Positions 10,235 to 18,281 of a stretch of DNA of 64,000 bases are shown piece by piece. The notes beneath the pieces are model-generated. The model saw nothing but the letters and a program-made list of their open reading frames with translations, searched no databases and had not been told where the DNA came from. Position numbers and translations under genes: made by a program. Positions within the stretch are counted from its first letter, which is position 1. Each line of letters opens with the position of its first letter. Location: the NCBI RefSeq assembly GCF_003030305.1, contig NZ_CP023676.1:558001-622000 (forward strand), given 5' to 3'. The stretch comes from Cutibacterium acnes (lineage in GTDB: Bacteria; Actinomycetota; Actinomycetes; Propionibacteriales; Propionibacteriaceae).

Positions 10235-11818
10235 TTAGATCCAGGAGTGGAACCACATTCTTGCCAGCCATGCCTTTCGGGTCATGAGACCGTCGGTGAG
10301 GATCGGATAGATGAAAGCAAAGTCGGCGGCGACCAGAGCCATAACCGTCCCGACGACGATCGCACCGATGCGTCGTCGGCTGCTGGCTTTAGCGGGTCCG
10401 AGGATCTGACCGAGCCAGATAGCCAGGATCGTCACGGTGAACGGGATGATGCAGATCGCGTAGAAGAAGAACAACGGGCGGTCGTCGTAACGGAACCACG
10501 GGATCCACGTCGACATCATGGCGACAATGGGCAAGGTGAATCGCCAGTCACGGGCGAAGATCCACCAGATCACCGCAGCCACCAGGGCGATGGCCGCGAA
10601 CCACCACAGTACCGGGGTCCCGGTGGCAGAGATGACGCGCAAGCAAGTATCGCCGACGGCCTTGCAACCTTGCTGGCCGGGCTTGATGCCGTTGACGGCG
10701 TCGACGCCCAGTGGACGCTGGATCACCAGCCATCCCGACGGATTCGAGGCATAGACGTGAGTTTGCGTCATCATGTACGAACCGGTGTGAAAGTCGTAAA
10801 TCTGTCGGTGGTACTCCCACAGCGCGGCCAATGGTTTCCCAACTACCTTCGACAGGCCTGGGCTGGGGGCGGGGCCAGCCCACGACTTACCGAAAACCAT
10901 GTGCGGGTAGGTGACCAACCACTTCGCCCAGGTGGCGAGGTATGTCAACAGCGCAACGACGACGAGGTACACAAAAGCCGGCACCCCGTCGCGAAGGAAG
11001 GACCACCACGCTTTCGTCCCGGCGCCGGCTAGACGACGCGCCGACCAGTCCCAGATGACAGAGACGATACCCATGGTTGCTAGCACGAACATGGAGTTCC
11101 ACTTCGTGCCACAAGCCAGCCCGAACATGATGCCTGCGACCAGACGCCAGGGTCGCCACCCCAGAGCGGGGCCGAAATCCCCATTGAGATGTGGGTTACC
11201 TATGGTGCGCAAATGATCAGCTAGTCGGTGACGGAACCAGTCTCGGTCGGCCGCTACCGCGGATACACCTGCCACCAAGAAGAAGGCCTGGAAAATGTCG
11301 AGCAGTCCAATCCGACTCATGACGAAGGCCAAGCCGTCGAGCGTGAGCAAGATACCGGCAATGGCGCCCACCATGGTTGAACGGGAGAGACGTCGAGCCA
11401 GCCGGATCGTCATGAGGACGAGGAGTGATCCAAAGACCACCGAGCTGAACCGCCATCCAAAGGAGTTAAATCCGAACAACTGCTCCCCGGTCGCGATGAG
11501 CCATTTGCCGACTGGTGGATGGACGACGAACTCGGCGTCTGGAGTCCAGGTATTCGTGATCCCACGGACGATATCGGCATTGGCCTTGGCGGCGTCGGGC
11601 CAAGTGGCCTCGTACCCTTGATGGAGCATCGTCCAGGCGTCCTTGGGGTAGTAGGTCTCATCGAAGACGAGACTGTTGGGGAATCCGACGTTCCATACGC
11701 GCAGCACGAATGCCACGGTGGTGATAAGGGCCGTGATGATCCAGCTCGTGTACTCGTCGGTCATCCGACCGTCGTCGAGGCGTTCGATGGTCGACAAGGA
11801 TCTTCTCGTTGCTGGCAC
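10235..11818 (-). CDS. pmt: Dolichyl-/polyprenyl-phosphate-mannose protein O-mannosyltransferase (PMT family)
   Basis: Membrane glycosyltransferase that moves mannose from polyprenyl-phosphate-mannose to exported proteins; 527 residues with about ten hydrophobic segments. The first external loop has the PMT acidic motif DETYYPKDAW near residue 54 and VVHPPVGKWLIA near 98; later come FGLACGTKWNSMF and IPWFRYDDRPLFFFYA. Start GTG 11818 is preferred because a TACTAT box ends six bases upstream, a leaderless arrangement; ATG 11764 is the alternative. Divergent from rsmI with 60 bases between. The same pairing of rsmI and pmt occurs in mycobacteria (Rv1002c/Rv1003). Confidence 0.92.
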   Translation of the reverse strand: MPATRRSLSTIERLDDGRMTDEYTSWIITALITTVAFVLRVWNVGFPNSLVFDETYYPKDAWTMLHQGYEATWPDAAKANADIVRGITNTWTPDAEFVVHPPVGKWLIATGEQLFGFNSFGWRFSSVVFGSLLVLMTIRLARRLSRSTMVGAIAGILLTLDGLAFVMSRIGLLDIFQAFFLVAGVSAVAADRDWFRHRLADHLRTIGNPHLNGDFGPALGWRPWRLVAGIMFGLACGTKWNSMFVLATMGIVSVIWDWSARRLAGAGTKAWWSFLRDGVPAFVYLVVVALLTYLATWAKWLVTYPHMVFGKSWAGPAPSPGLSKVVGKPLAALWEYHRQIYDFHTGSYMMTQTHVYASNPSGWLVIQRPLGVDAVNGIKPGQQGCKAVGDTCLRVISATGTPVLWWFAAIALVAAVIWWIFARDWRFTLPIVAMMSTWIPWFRYDDRPLFFFYAICIIPFTVTILAIWLGQILGPAKASSRRRIGAIVVGTVMALVAADFAFIYPILTDGLMTRKAWLARMWFHSWI

Positions 11819-11824
11819 AGTGCC

Positions 11825-11830
11825 ATAGTA
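11825..11830 (-). promoter_or_regulatory. Leaderless -10 box for pmt
   Basis: TACTAT on the minus strand, six bases (GGCACT) before the GTG at 11818, with no ribosome binding site. Transcription would start at or next to the start codon. Confidence 0.55.
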
Positions 11831-11878
11831 AAGGGTTGGTCCGACGTCATCGTCGGTTCGGCGTGGGACGATAGCTCG

Positions 11879-12739
11879 GTGAGTAAGACACAGCCGGGAC
11901 GAGTTATCCTGGCGGGCACCCCGATTGGCGACCGTCGTAGCGCCTCGCCCGCCCTTATCGAGACCTTGCGGGATGCCCGCGTCATTGCCGCTGAGGATAC
12001 CCGTCGGCTGCGTGACCTGCTGCGCCGCCTCGGCGTCGAGAGCTCCGCCCGCGTTGTGTCTTACTTTGAAGGCAACGAGTCTGCCCGCACACCCGAACTC
12101 ATCAACTGCCTCCGTGATGGCGACGACGTCGTGGTGGTTACTGATGCCGGGATGCCTTCGGTTTCAGACCCGGGGTACCGACTTGTCACCGCGGCCATTG
12201 AGCACGGCATTGTCGTCACCTCAGTGCCTGGGCCCACCGCCGTCACGACGGCCCTAGCCATCTCCGGGCTACCCACTGACCGGTTCTGCTTCGAGGGATT
12301 TCTGCCGCGCAAACCGGGAGAGAGGCGTCGTCGTCTGGCCGAACTGGCTCAGGAGCCACGCACCACCGTCCTGTATGAGGCCCCCCACCGACTCGCTGAT
12401 CTTCTTGATGACGCCGCTGATGCCCTCGGCACCGACCGACGGGCCGCGGTGTGCCGGGAGCTGACGAAGACCTACGAGGAGGTTCGCCGCGGCGGTTTGG
12501 GCGAGTTGGCCGAGTGGGCCCGCGAGCACGCCCGTGGGGAGATCACGATTGTCATCGAGGGGGCCCCGGGCACCGTCGTCGGCATTGACGAGGCCGCTGA
12601 GATGGTTGCAGAGCTCACCGCCGACGGCATCAAGCGCTCTAAAGCTGTCGCCCAGGTGGCCCGCGCCACCGGAGTCGACCGCCACGATCTCTACGACGCC
12701 GCGCAGAACGCCTTGACCACTGACAAGGAGGAATCGTGA
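11879..12739 (+). CDS. rsmI: 16S rRNA 2'-O-methyltransferase RsmI
   Basis: Methylates C1402 of 16S rRNA using SAM; 286 residues. The tetrapyrrole-methylase fold is shown by VILAGTPIGDRRS at the N-terminus, VIAAEDTRRLRDLL near residue 37, DDVVVVTDAGMPSVSDPG near 80, VTSVPGPTAVTTALAISGLP near 110, and FEGFLPRKPGER. The GTG at 11879 begins just before this conserved start; longer upstream frames run through the divergent promoter region. Its stop overlaps tatD by four bases. First gene of a tight rsmI-tatD-rsmA-ispE-marR group. Confidence 0.95.
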   Translation: MSKTQPGRVILAGTPIGDRRSASPALIETLRDARVIAAEDTRRLRDLLRRLGVESSARVVSYFEGNESARTPELINCLRDGDDVVVVTDAGMPSVSDPGYRLVTAAIEHGIVVTSVPGPTAVTTALAISGLPTDRFCFEGFLPRKPGERRRRLAELAQEPRTTVLYEAPHRLADLLDDAADALGTDRRAAVCRELTKTYEEVRRGGLGELAEWAREHARGEITIVIEGAPGTVVGIDEAAEMVAELTADGIKRSKAVAQVARATGVDRHDLYDAAQNALTTDKEES

Positions 12740-13644
12740 ACGAAGCCATTCGTGAGGTGCTGGGCGAGGCCGGAGCACCACCCCTGCCCGAGCCGCTGGC
12801 GGGCTCCATTGTGGACTCTCACACTCACTTGGACACCGTGCAGGACGTTGTCGGCATCGAACCCGCTATTAGTTTGGCGGCCGCCCGTGAGGTCGGGGTG
12901 ACCCGCATCGCTCAAATTGGGTGTGACGTCGCGGGGTCCGAGTTCGCCGAGGAGTTGGCGCGGACGCACAAGAACGTCATCGCTGCGGTCGCCATCCATC
13001 CCAACGACGCTGCCCGTCTCGGCAGGGAAAAGATTGGTGATGCCTTGAAACGGATTGACGAGCTCGCCAGCGTCGGCAACCACGTCCGTGCTATCGGTGA
13101 GACCGGTATTGACCATTTCGGCACTACCGATGCCGACGGACAGGCTTTGCAGCGCGAGGTCTTTGCCGCCCATATCGCTATGGCCCACGCCCATGATCTC
13201 ACCTTGGCAATCCACATGCGCGACGCCCGTAATGGCGGTGAGGGTGACGAGCCGCCCTCTGGTCGTCAGGCTCACGATGACGTTGTTGACGTCCTTAACT
13301 CAGAAGGTTGGCCCGATCGGATTATCATGCACTGCTACTCCGGTGATGCTGACCTGGCCCGGATCTGCTTGGACCATGGGGCCTACCTGTCGTTTTCAGG
13401 GACCATCACCTTCAACTCAGCCGGTCCGCAACGCGACGCACTGGCGATCGCGCCAGACAATCGCATCCTCGTAGAGACTGACGCGCCCTTCCTAACTCCC
13501 GCCCCGCGCCGGGGCAAGCGCAACGGGCCATACTTGTTGCCTCACACTGCACGCTTCATCGCGAAACAGCGGGGGTGGGATGAACTCCGTGTCTGTCAAC
13601 AACTAACCGAGAACGCCTTTGCCGCGTATGGAGGTGCCTGGTGA
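12736..13644 (+). CDS. tatD: TatD-family deoxyribonuclease
   Basis: Metal-dependent hydrolase of the TatD family, 302 residues. Metal ligands are visible in IVDSHTHLD near residue 26, AIGETGIDHFG near 118, AIHMRDA, MHCYSGD and ILVETDAPFLTP near 248. GTG 12736 overlaps the rsmI stop. It ends overlapping rsmA by four bases. In mycobacteria rpfB sits between tatD and ksgA; here nothing intervenes. Biological substrate is not established for most family members; 3'-5' exonuclease activity is the usual annotation. Confidence 0.93.
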   Translation: MNEAIREVLGEAGAPPLPEPLAGSIVDSHTHLDTVQDVVGIEPAISLAAAREVGVTRIAQIGCDVAGSEFAEELARTHKNVIAAVAIHPNDAARLGREKIGDALKRIDELASVGNHVRAIGETGIDHFGTTDADGQALQREVFAAHIAMAHAHDLTLAIHMRDARNGGEGDEPPSGRQAHDDVVDVLNSEGWPDRIIMHCYSGDADLARICLDHGAYLSFSGTITFNSAGPQRDALAIAPDNRILVETDAPFLTPAPRRGKRNGPYLLPHTARFIAKQRGWDELRVCQQLTENAFAAYGGAW

Positions 13645-14537
13645 GTGAAACCGGCCTGCTCAACCCGGCGTCGATCCGGCGCATTGCTGACCAGATCGGT
13701 CTGCGACCGACAAAGACTCGCGGGCAAAATTTCGTCCACGACGCTAACACGGTGCGCCGGATAGTTTCCCTGGCGCAGGTGGGCGCCGCAGACCGAGTTA
13801 TCGAAGTCGGCCCCGGGCTGGGTTCGCTCACCTTGGGGCTGTTGGAGACCGGCGCGGAGGTCGTTGCCATCGAGATTGACGAGGTGTTGGCCAACCAGCT
13901 TCCCGGTACCGTCGCTGAACGAATGCCGGGTGCTGCCGAGAGGTTGGAAGTCGTCCTGTCCGACGCCCTTGACGTCAAGGTCATCCCCGGTGCGGAACCC
14001 ACCGCCTTGGTGGCGAACTTGCCGTATAATGTTGCGGTTCCGGTGCTGTTGCACATGCTGGCAATATGTCCGCAGTGGAGCACCGGCGTCGTCATGGTGC
14101 AGTCGGAGGTGGCCGACCGACTGGTAGCCGCTCCCGGCTCTAAGATCTATGGGGTTCCAAGCGCCAAACTGGCATGGTATGCCGAGGCGATTCGGGTCGG
14201 TAACGTTCCCCCGACGGTCTTCTGGCCAGTGCCCAATGTGGATTCCGGGTTGGTCCGGATTACGAGACGGCGTCCTCCCCACGTCGACGGGCGGGACCCG
14301 CGCGTCACCCGTTCCCAAGTCTTCCGCGTTGTCGACGCCGCTTTCGCCTCTCGCCGCAAAATGCTGCGCTCGGCCCTGGCCGGGTTATGCGGTGGTTCAA
14401 TGGCGGCTTCCGAGCTCATTACCGCTGCTGGAATTGACCCGACGGCGCGTGGCGAAGCCCTCGATATTGGCGATCTGGCCCGCGTTGTAGAGGCCCTAGC
14501 CCAAGCTGGTGCTCTCAGCGATTCGGGTCAGGTGTGA
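13641..14537 (+). CDS. rsmA: 16S rRNA adenine dimethyltransferase RsmA (KsgA)
   Basis: Dimethylates A1518 and A1519 at the 3' end of 16S rRNA during ribosome assembly. Motifs in order: KTRGQNFVHDANTVRRI near residue 26, VIEVGPGLGSLTLGLLE near 53 (SAM binding), VVAIEIDE near 75, and NLPYNVAVPVLLHML near 126 (the NLPY catalytic motif). 298 residues, normal. Starts at GTG 13641 overlapping tatD. The RsmA-IspE pairing is common in actinobacteria. Confidence 0.96.
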   Translation: MSETGLLNPASIRRIADQIGLRPTKTRGQNFVHDANTVRRIVSLAQVGAADRVIEVGPGLGSLTLGLLETGAEVVAIEIDEVLANQLPGTVAERMPGAAERLEVVLSDALDVKVIPGAEPTALVANLPYNVAVPVLLHMLAICPQWSTGVVMVQSEVADRLVAAPGSKIYGVPSAKLAWYAEAIRVGNVPPTVFWPVPNVDSGLVRITRRRPPHVDGRDPRVTRSQVFRVVDAAFASRRKMLRSALAGLCGGSMAASELITAAGIDPTARGEALDIGDLARVVEALAQAGALSDSGQV

Positions 14538-14548
14538 ACTTCTGCCGG

Positions 14549-14554
14549 TACGGT
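14549..14554 (+). promoter_or_regulatory. Leaderless -10 box for ispE
   Basis: TACGGT followed by six bases (TAGCAC) and the ispE ATG, with no Shine-Dalgarno sequence. It may add an internal promoter to the rsmI operon. Confidence 0.45.
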
Positions 14555-14560
14555 TAGCAC

Positions 14561-15532
14561 ATGGTGATGATGGACGATCCGTTTGACTTGCTCCGGCCGA
14601 TGACCGTGACGGTGCGGGTCAGCGCCAAGGTCAATCTGGCGCTCGGGGTTGGTGGCCTTGCGCCCGACGGCTTTCACCCGTTGGCGACTGTCTTCGAAGC
14701 TATCTGCATTTACGATGAGGTGGCGGTGACTCGTCGCGACGATTCGCGCATCACCCTCACCGTCTCAGGAGAGGACGCCGATCAGGTCCCTACCGACGAG
14801 ACGAATTTGGCCTGGCGAGCTGTAGAACTCGTTCGCGAGGAATTCGCTTCAGAATGGGGGAAACGTGGCCATGGCGCCGACATTCACATCGATAAATCGA
14901 TCCCGGTCGCTGGTGGGATGGCTGGAGGATCAGCTGACGCAGCGGGCGCCCTCATGGCAGCGGCCGCGCTGTGTCGGCTCCCTTACTCCCCCGAGGAATT
15001 ACAACCGTTGGCTGCTCAGCTTGGCTCCGACGTGCCCTTCTGTCTCACCGGTGGAGTGGCGTTAGGGCGAGGTCGAGGAGACCGTCTTGCGCCAGTGATC
15101 TGCCGAGGACGTCATCGCTGGGTGTTCGCGACATCGAATCAGGGACTGTCCACCCCGGCTGTCTACCGACGTTTCGACGAGTTGGGCGGCACCCCTGGGG
15201 GAGAAACGGTGCCCAATGACCTCATCTCGGCCTTGACCCGCGGCGATCTTGATGCTGTCGCTGCCAGTTTGAGCAATGACTTACAGGCCGCTGCCATCGA
15301 CCTTCGGCCCGAACTCGAAGAGGTGTTGACGGTTGGGCGAGAGGTGGGTGCGTTGACCGCTTTGGTTTCTGGATCGGGGCCGACCTGCGCCTTCCTCGTC
15401 CGGGACACCGCTGGCGCCAAAAAGGTGAGCGCTGCTGTGTCCAATCTGCCTCAGGTTCATCGCACCCGAACTGCCCGCGGTCCAGCTGCGGGAGCGCAGC
15501 TCCTGCCTGGCCCGGTGGGGAGCTTTGCATGA
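14561..15532 (+). CDS. ispE: 4-diphosphocytidyl-2-C-methyl-D-erythritol kinase IspE
   Basis: GHMP kinase of the methylerythritol phosphate route to isoprenoids; phosphorylates CDP-methylerythritol. The ATP-binding loop PVAGGMAGGSADAAGAL is near residue 112, VRVSAKVNLALGVGG near 19 is the substrate-side N-terminal motif, and LVSGSGPTCAFL near 268 is motif III. 323 residues. It starts 23 bases after rsmA; a near ATG at 14570 is possible. Isoprenoid precursors made here feed the UppS-type enzyme encoded at 58038. Confidence 0.95.
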   Translation: MVMMDDPFDLLRPMTVTVRVSAKVNLALGVGGLAPDGFHPLATVFEAICIYDEVAVTRRDDSRITLTVSGEDADQVPTDETNLAWRAVELVREEFASEWGKRGHGADIHIDKSIPVAGGMAGGSADAAGALMAAAALCRLPYSPEELQPLAAQLGSDVPFCLTGGVALGRGRGDRLAPVICRGRHRWVFATSNQGLSTPAVYRRFDELGGTPGGETVPNDLISALTRGDLDAVAASLSNDLQAAAIDLRPELEEVLTVGREVGALTALVSGSGPTCAFLVRDTAGAKKVSAAVSNLPQVHRTRTARGPAAGAQLLPGPVGSFA

Positions 15533-16068
15533 CGAGGCCGCTACATCAGAACGCTGTGCACCAGAATTCGCCACGGAAGGACGCGGTCGACGGCATCATT
15601 GCGGCGTGGGCTAGGGAGCGTCCTGACTTGCCCGTCGAGGTAATGGAGGTGTGGTCGCGCGTCACGAGGCTCGCCCGCCGCTTGGATCGTGACCGCGCCA
15701 AAGCGTTCTCCCAATGGGACCTTGAGGGCTGGGAATTCGACGTGCTAGCAGCGCTACGACGCTCTGGTGAGCCCTATCAACTCAGCCCGGGTCAGCTCCT
15801 TAACGAGCTCGAGGTGGCATCGGGGACGATGACTAACCGCATTACAAGGCTGTCAAATCGCGGTCTGGTGCGTCGTCTTCCCCATCCCAAGGACGGGCGC
15901 GGGGTCATCGTCGAACTTACCGATGAGGGGCGCGATCGGGTCGATGGAGCCCTGGCAGCCCTGTTGGAGTCCGAGGGACGTTTGTTCGACTCGATGGATG
16001 CCCAGGTCGTCGAACAGGTGGGTCAAGGTTTACGTGCCGTGCTGGCCCGTCAAGAGGAACTGGACTGA
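15529..16068 (+). CDS. MarR-family transcriptional regulator
   Basis: Winged-helix regulator of 179 residues. The region from about 55 to 150 (WEFDVLAALRRSG, LSPGQLLNELEVASGTMTNR, LVRRLPHPKDGRG and VIVELTDEGR) is the MarR helix-turn-helix and wing. It starts at an ATG overlapping the ispE stop by four bases, and its 3' end overlaps the convergent tetR gene by 19 bases. The ligand and target are unknown. Cotranscription with ispE is by position rather than by function. Confidence 0.9.
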   Translation: MTRPLHQNAVHQNSPRKDAVDGIIAAWARERPDLPVEVMEVWSRVTRLARRLDRDRAKAFSQWDLEGWEFDVLAALRRSGEPYQLSPGQLLNELEVASGTMTNRITRLSNRGLVRRLPHPKDGRGVIVELTDEGRDRVDGALAALLESEGRLFDSMDAQVVEQVGQGLRAVLARQEELD

Positions 16069-16733
16069 AGGCTTTCTCTTTCGGCGTGACGGCTGAGATG
16101 TGGGCTGCCCGACAGATGAGCAAGCCCGTTGAAAGTCAGATCAACCAGATGGGCGGCAACGACCTCTTTGGCCGGTTCACGGGTGTCGAGCCAGGCCTGC
16201 CCGGTCATGCCAACCATGCCGGTGAGGGCCTGGGCGTACAGGTAGGAGTACGAGACATCGAACCCGTGACGGTCAAAGTTGGCGGCGAGAATCCCCTCAG
16301 CCCACGACGCGACGTCGGAGAGAATTGACGCGTACGAACCGGTGGCTGAACCGACCGAGGAGTCTCGCGAGATGATCCGAAAACCGTCTGGACGGTCGTC
16401 GATGTAGTCCAGCAGGGCCAGTACCGCTGACTCCAGGGTGCGTTTCGGGCCTTGCTTTGGGCGGGTCATGGCGGCGTTGAGGGAATCTTGTAGGTGGCGT
16501 ACCTCGCGGTCTACGACGACGGCGTACAGCCCATCCTTGGACCCGAAATGCTCGTAGATGACGGGTTTGGAGACTCCCGCGGTAGCGGCGATCTCCTCGA
16601 CGGAGGTCCCTGCCATGCCATTGTCTGCGAAGAGGCGACGGGCCACGCTGATGAGCTGTTCACGGCGCTGGCCGCTGGTCATCCGCGCCCGGCGCTGCGG
16701 GGGTGACGGCTGGGATGAGAAATCCGACATCAT
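16050..16733 (-). CDS. TetR-family transcriptional regulator
   Basis: 227-residue TetR regulator. The DNA-binding helix-turn-helix is seen at residues 21-67: RREQLISVARRLFADNGM, then VEEIAATAGVSKPVIYEHFG and SKDGLYAVV. The C-terminal ligand domain is not recognisable. Two starts (ATG 16733 or 16730); a TAAGCT box seven bases upstream of 16733 supports the first. Convergent and overlapping with the marR gene. The plus-strand neighbour downstream of its promoter is tRNA-Gln, so no obvious target gene is adjacent. Confidence 0.9.
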   Translation of the reverse strand: MMSDFSSQPSPPQRRARMTSGQRREQLISVARRLFADNGMAGTSVEEIAATAGVSKPVIYEHFGSKDGLYAVVVDREVRHLQDSLNAAMTRPKQGPKRTLESAVLALLDYIDDRPDGFRIISRDSSVGSATGSYASILSDVASWAEGILAANFDRHGFDVSYSYLYAQALTGMVGMTGQAWLDTREPAKEVVAAHLVDLTFNGLAHLSGSPHLSRHAERESLQSSSS

Positions 16734-16740
16734 GATATTG

Positions 16741-16746
16741 AGCTTA
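16741..16746 (-). promoter_or_regulatory. Leaderless -10 box for tetR
   Basis: TAAGCT on the minus strand, seven bases before the ATG at 16733; no Shine-Dalgarno sequence precedes the start. Confidence 0.45.
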
Positions 16747-16815
16747 CTGAGCGTCGCTGCGTGGCCGAATTGCGATGCATGCTCTAAGGTTATGGGGACT
16801 CGGTTCGCCGAGCGT

Positions 16816-16894
16816 TCCCCGGTTGGTCTGTCGGCAGGGCCCGCCTGACTTTGAATCAGGATGAGCGACGCAGGTTCGACTCCTGCCCGGGGAG
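16816..16894 (+). tRNA. tRNA-Gln (anticodon TTG)
   Basis: The acceptor arms TCCCCGG (16816-16822) and CCGGGGA (16887-16893) pair fully. The anticodon stem CCTGA/TCAGG encloses CTTTGAA with TTG at 16851-16853. The T arm is GCAGG-TTCGACT-CCTGC. The variable region is nine bases, which makes the gene (79 bases) longer than most glutamine tRNAs. CCA is not encoded. Confidence 0.92.
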
Positions 16895-16982
16895 CTCGTT
16901 GATCCCGCTCCCGCAGTGCGGTGTAACCGAGTGGCGGCTAGAGTAAACCTTGCATGCCACATCCGAACCTGGGGGGAGCACC

Positions 16983-18281
16983 GTGACGCCGAGCCCGTCC
17001 ACTGACCGAGCCGAGATCGACGGAGTGGCTGCCGTCATCGTGTTAGCCGCCGGCGGCGGGACTCGCATGAAGTCGACGAAGTCTAAGCTGCTGCACGAGG
17101 TTGCTGGTCGGCCAATGTTGTCGTGGGCGATCGGAGCGGCTCGCGGACTTAACCCGGAACATCTCGTCGTGGTCGTGGGTCACCGTCGCGAGCAGGTAGA
17201 GGCCCATCTCGCTGAGGACGCCCCCGACGTCACCACCGCGGTCCAGGCAGAGCAAAAAGGCACTGGGCACGCCGTCGCATGCGGGCTCGAGGGATTGGAC
17301 GAGCTTCACGGTGAGGTCGTCGTCACCTACGGCGACGTCCCTATGCTTACCGGTGAGACCCTTCAGCGGATGGTTGAGGTGCACCGCGAGCGCCGCAATC
17401 TTGTTACCGTTCTTACGGCCGAGGTAGAGGACCCCACGGGTTACGGACGAATCCTGCGAGGGGGAGAGGCTGTTGTAGGAATCGTCGAGCATAAAGACGC
17501 CGATGAGGCCCAGCGAGCCGTTCGCGAGATCAATTCCGGTATTTATGTTTTCGATGCCGAAGCTTTGCGCGAGGGCGTCTCCAAGCTTTCTAACGACAAC
17601 GTTCAGGGTGAGTATTACCTCACCGACGTCGTCACCATGGCTGCTGACGGCACTGTCGAGGTTCCTGGCCGCGGTCGCGTGGGCGCCTTCCGTATCGACG
17701 ACGTGTGGCAAACCGAGGGGGTTAACGACCGGGTCCAGCTGGCCCGCATGAACGCCGAGGTTAATCGCCGTATCGTCACTGGATGGATGCGTGCTGGGGT
17801 TACCATCATTGATCCCACTTCGACATGGATCCAGCCGGATGTTGACCTCGCTAATGACGTCACTTTATATCCCGGGGTATTCCTCAACGGGGCTACCACC
17901 ATTGGAGCTGGGGCCACGGTTGGCCCGGACGTTACTGTCACCGACTCCGAGATTCGTGAGGAAGCCACCGTCACCCGTTCCGAGGTCACCCTCGCGGTCG
18001 TCGGTGAGGGGGTGCGGGTTGGCCCGTTCTCCAACATCCGTCCTGGTTCCGTACTCGACCGTGACGCCAAAGTCGGAGCCTTTGTTGAAACCAAGAACAC
18101 CCACATCGGAACCGAAGCGGCCATCCCCCACATGGCCTACGTTGGCGATTCCGAGGTGACTGCAGGATCCTCCATTGTTGCCGGATCCGTCCTTTCCCGG
18201 GAGTGCGCCGCTCCCGCCACCGTCTCGGACATCACGTCCGACAGCCAAGACGACACCCTGAACCCGGAGGCTGACCAGTGA
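16983..18281 (+). CDS. glmU: N-acetylglucosamine-1-phosphate uridyltransferase GlmU, acetyltransferase domain truncated
   Basis: Makes UDP-GlcNAc for peptidoglycan. The uridyltransferase domain is complete: VIVLAAGGGTRMKST near residue 18, AEQKGTGHAVACG near 93, VVTYGDVPML near 117, INSGIYVFDAEAL near 183. The left-handed beta-helix follows but stops early: after AAIPHMAYVGDSEV the expected NYDG segment and the last coils are missing and an unrelated acidic tail ends the protein at 432 residues (family 450-490). GTG 16983 is chosen for GGGGGA upstream; a TAGAGT box lies at 16939. It overlaps prs by four bases. Whether acetylation of GlcN-1-P still occurs is uncertain. Confidence 0.93.
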   Translation: MTPSPSTDRAEIDGVAAVIVLAAGGGTRMKSTKSKLLHEVAGRPMLSWAIGAARGLNPEHLVVVVGHRREQVEAHLAEDAPDVTTAVQAEQKGTGHAVACGLEGLDELHGEVVVTYGDVPMLTGETLQRMVEVHRERRNLVTVLTAEVEDPTGYGRILRGGEAVVGIVEHKDADEAQRAVREINSGIYVFDAEALREGVSKLSNDNVQGEYYLTDVVTMAADGTVEVPGRGRVGAFRIDDVWQTEGVNDRVQLARMNAEVNRRIVTGWMRAGVTIIDPTSTWIQPDVDLANDVTLYPGVFLNGATTIGAGATVGPDVTVTDSEIREEATVTRSEVTLAVVGEGVRVGPFSNIRPGSVLDRDAKVGAFVETKNTHIGTEAAIPHMAYVGDSEVTAGSSIVAGSVLSRECAAPATVSDITSDSQDDTLNPEADQ

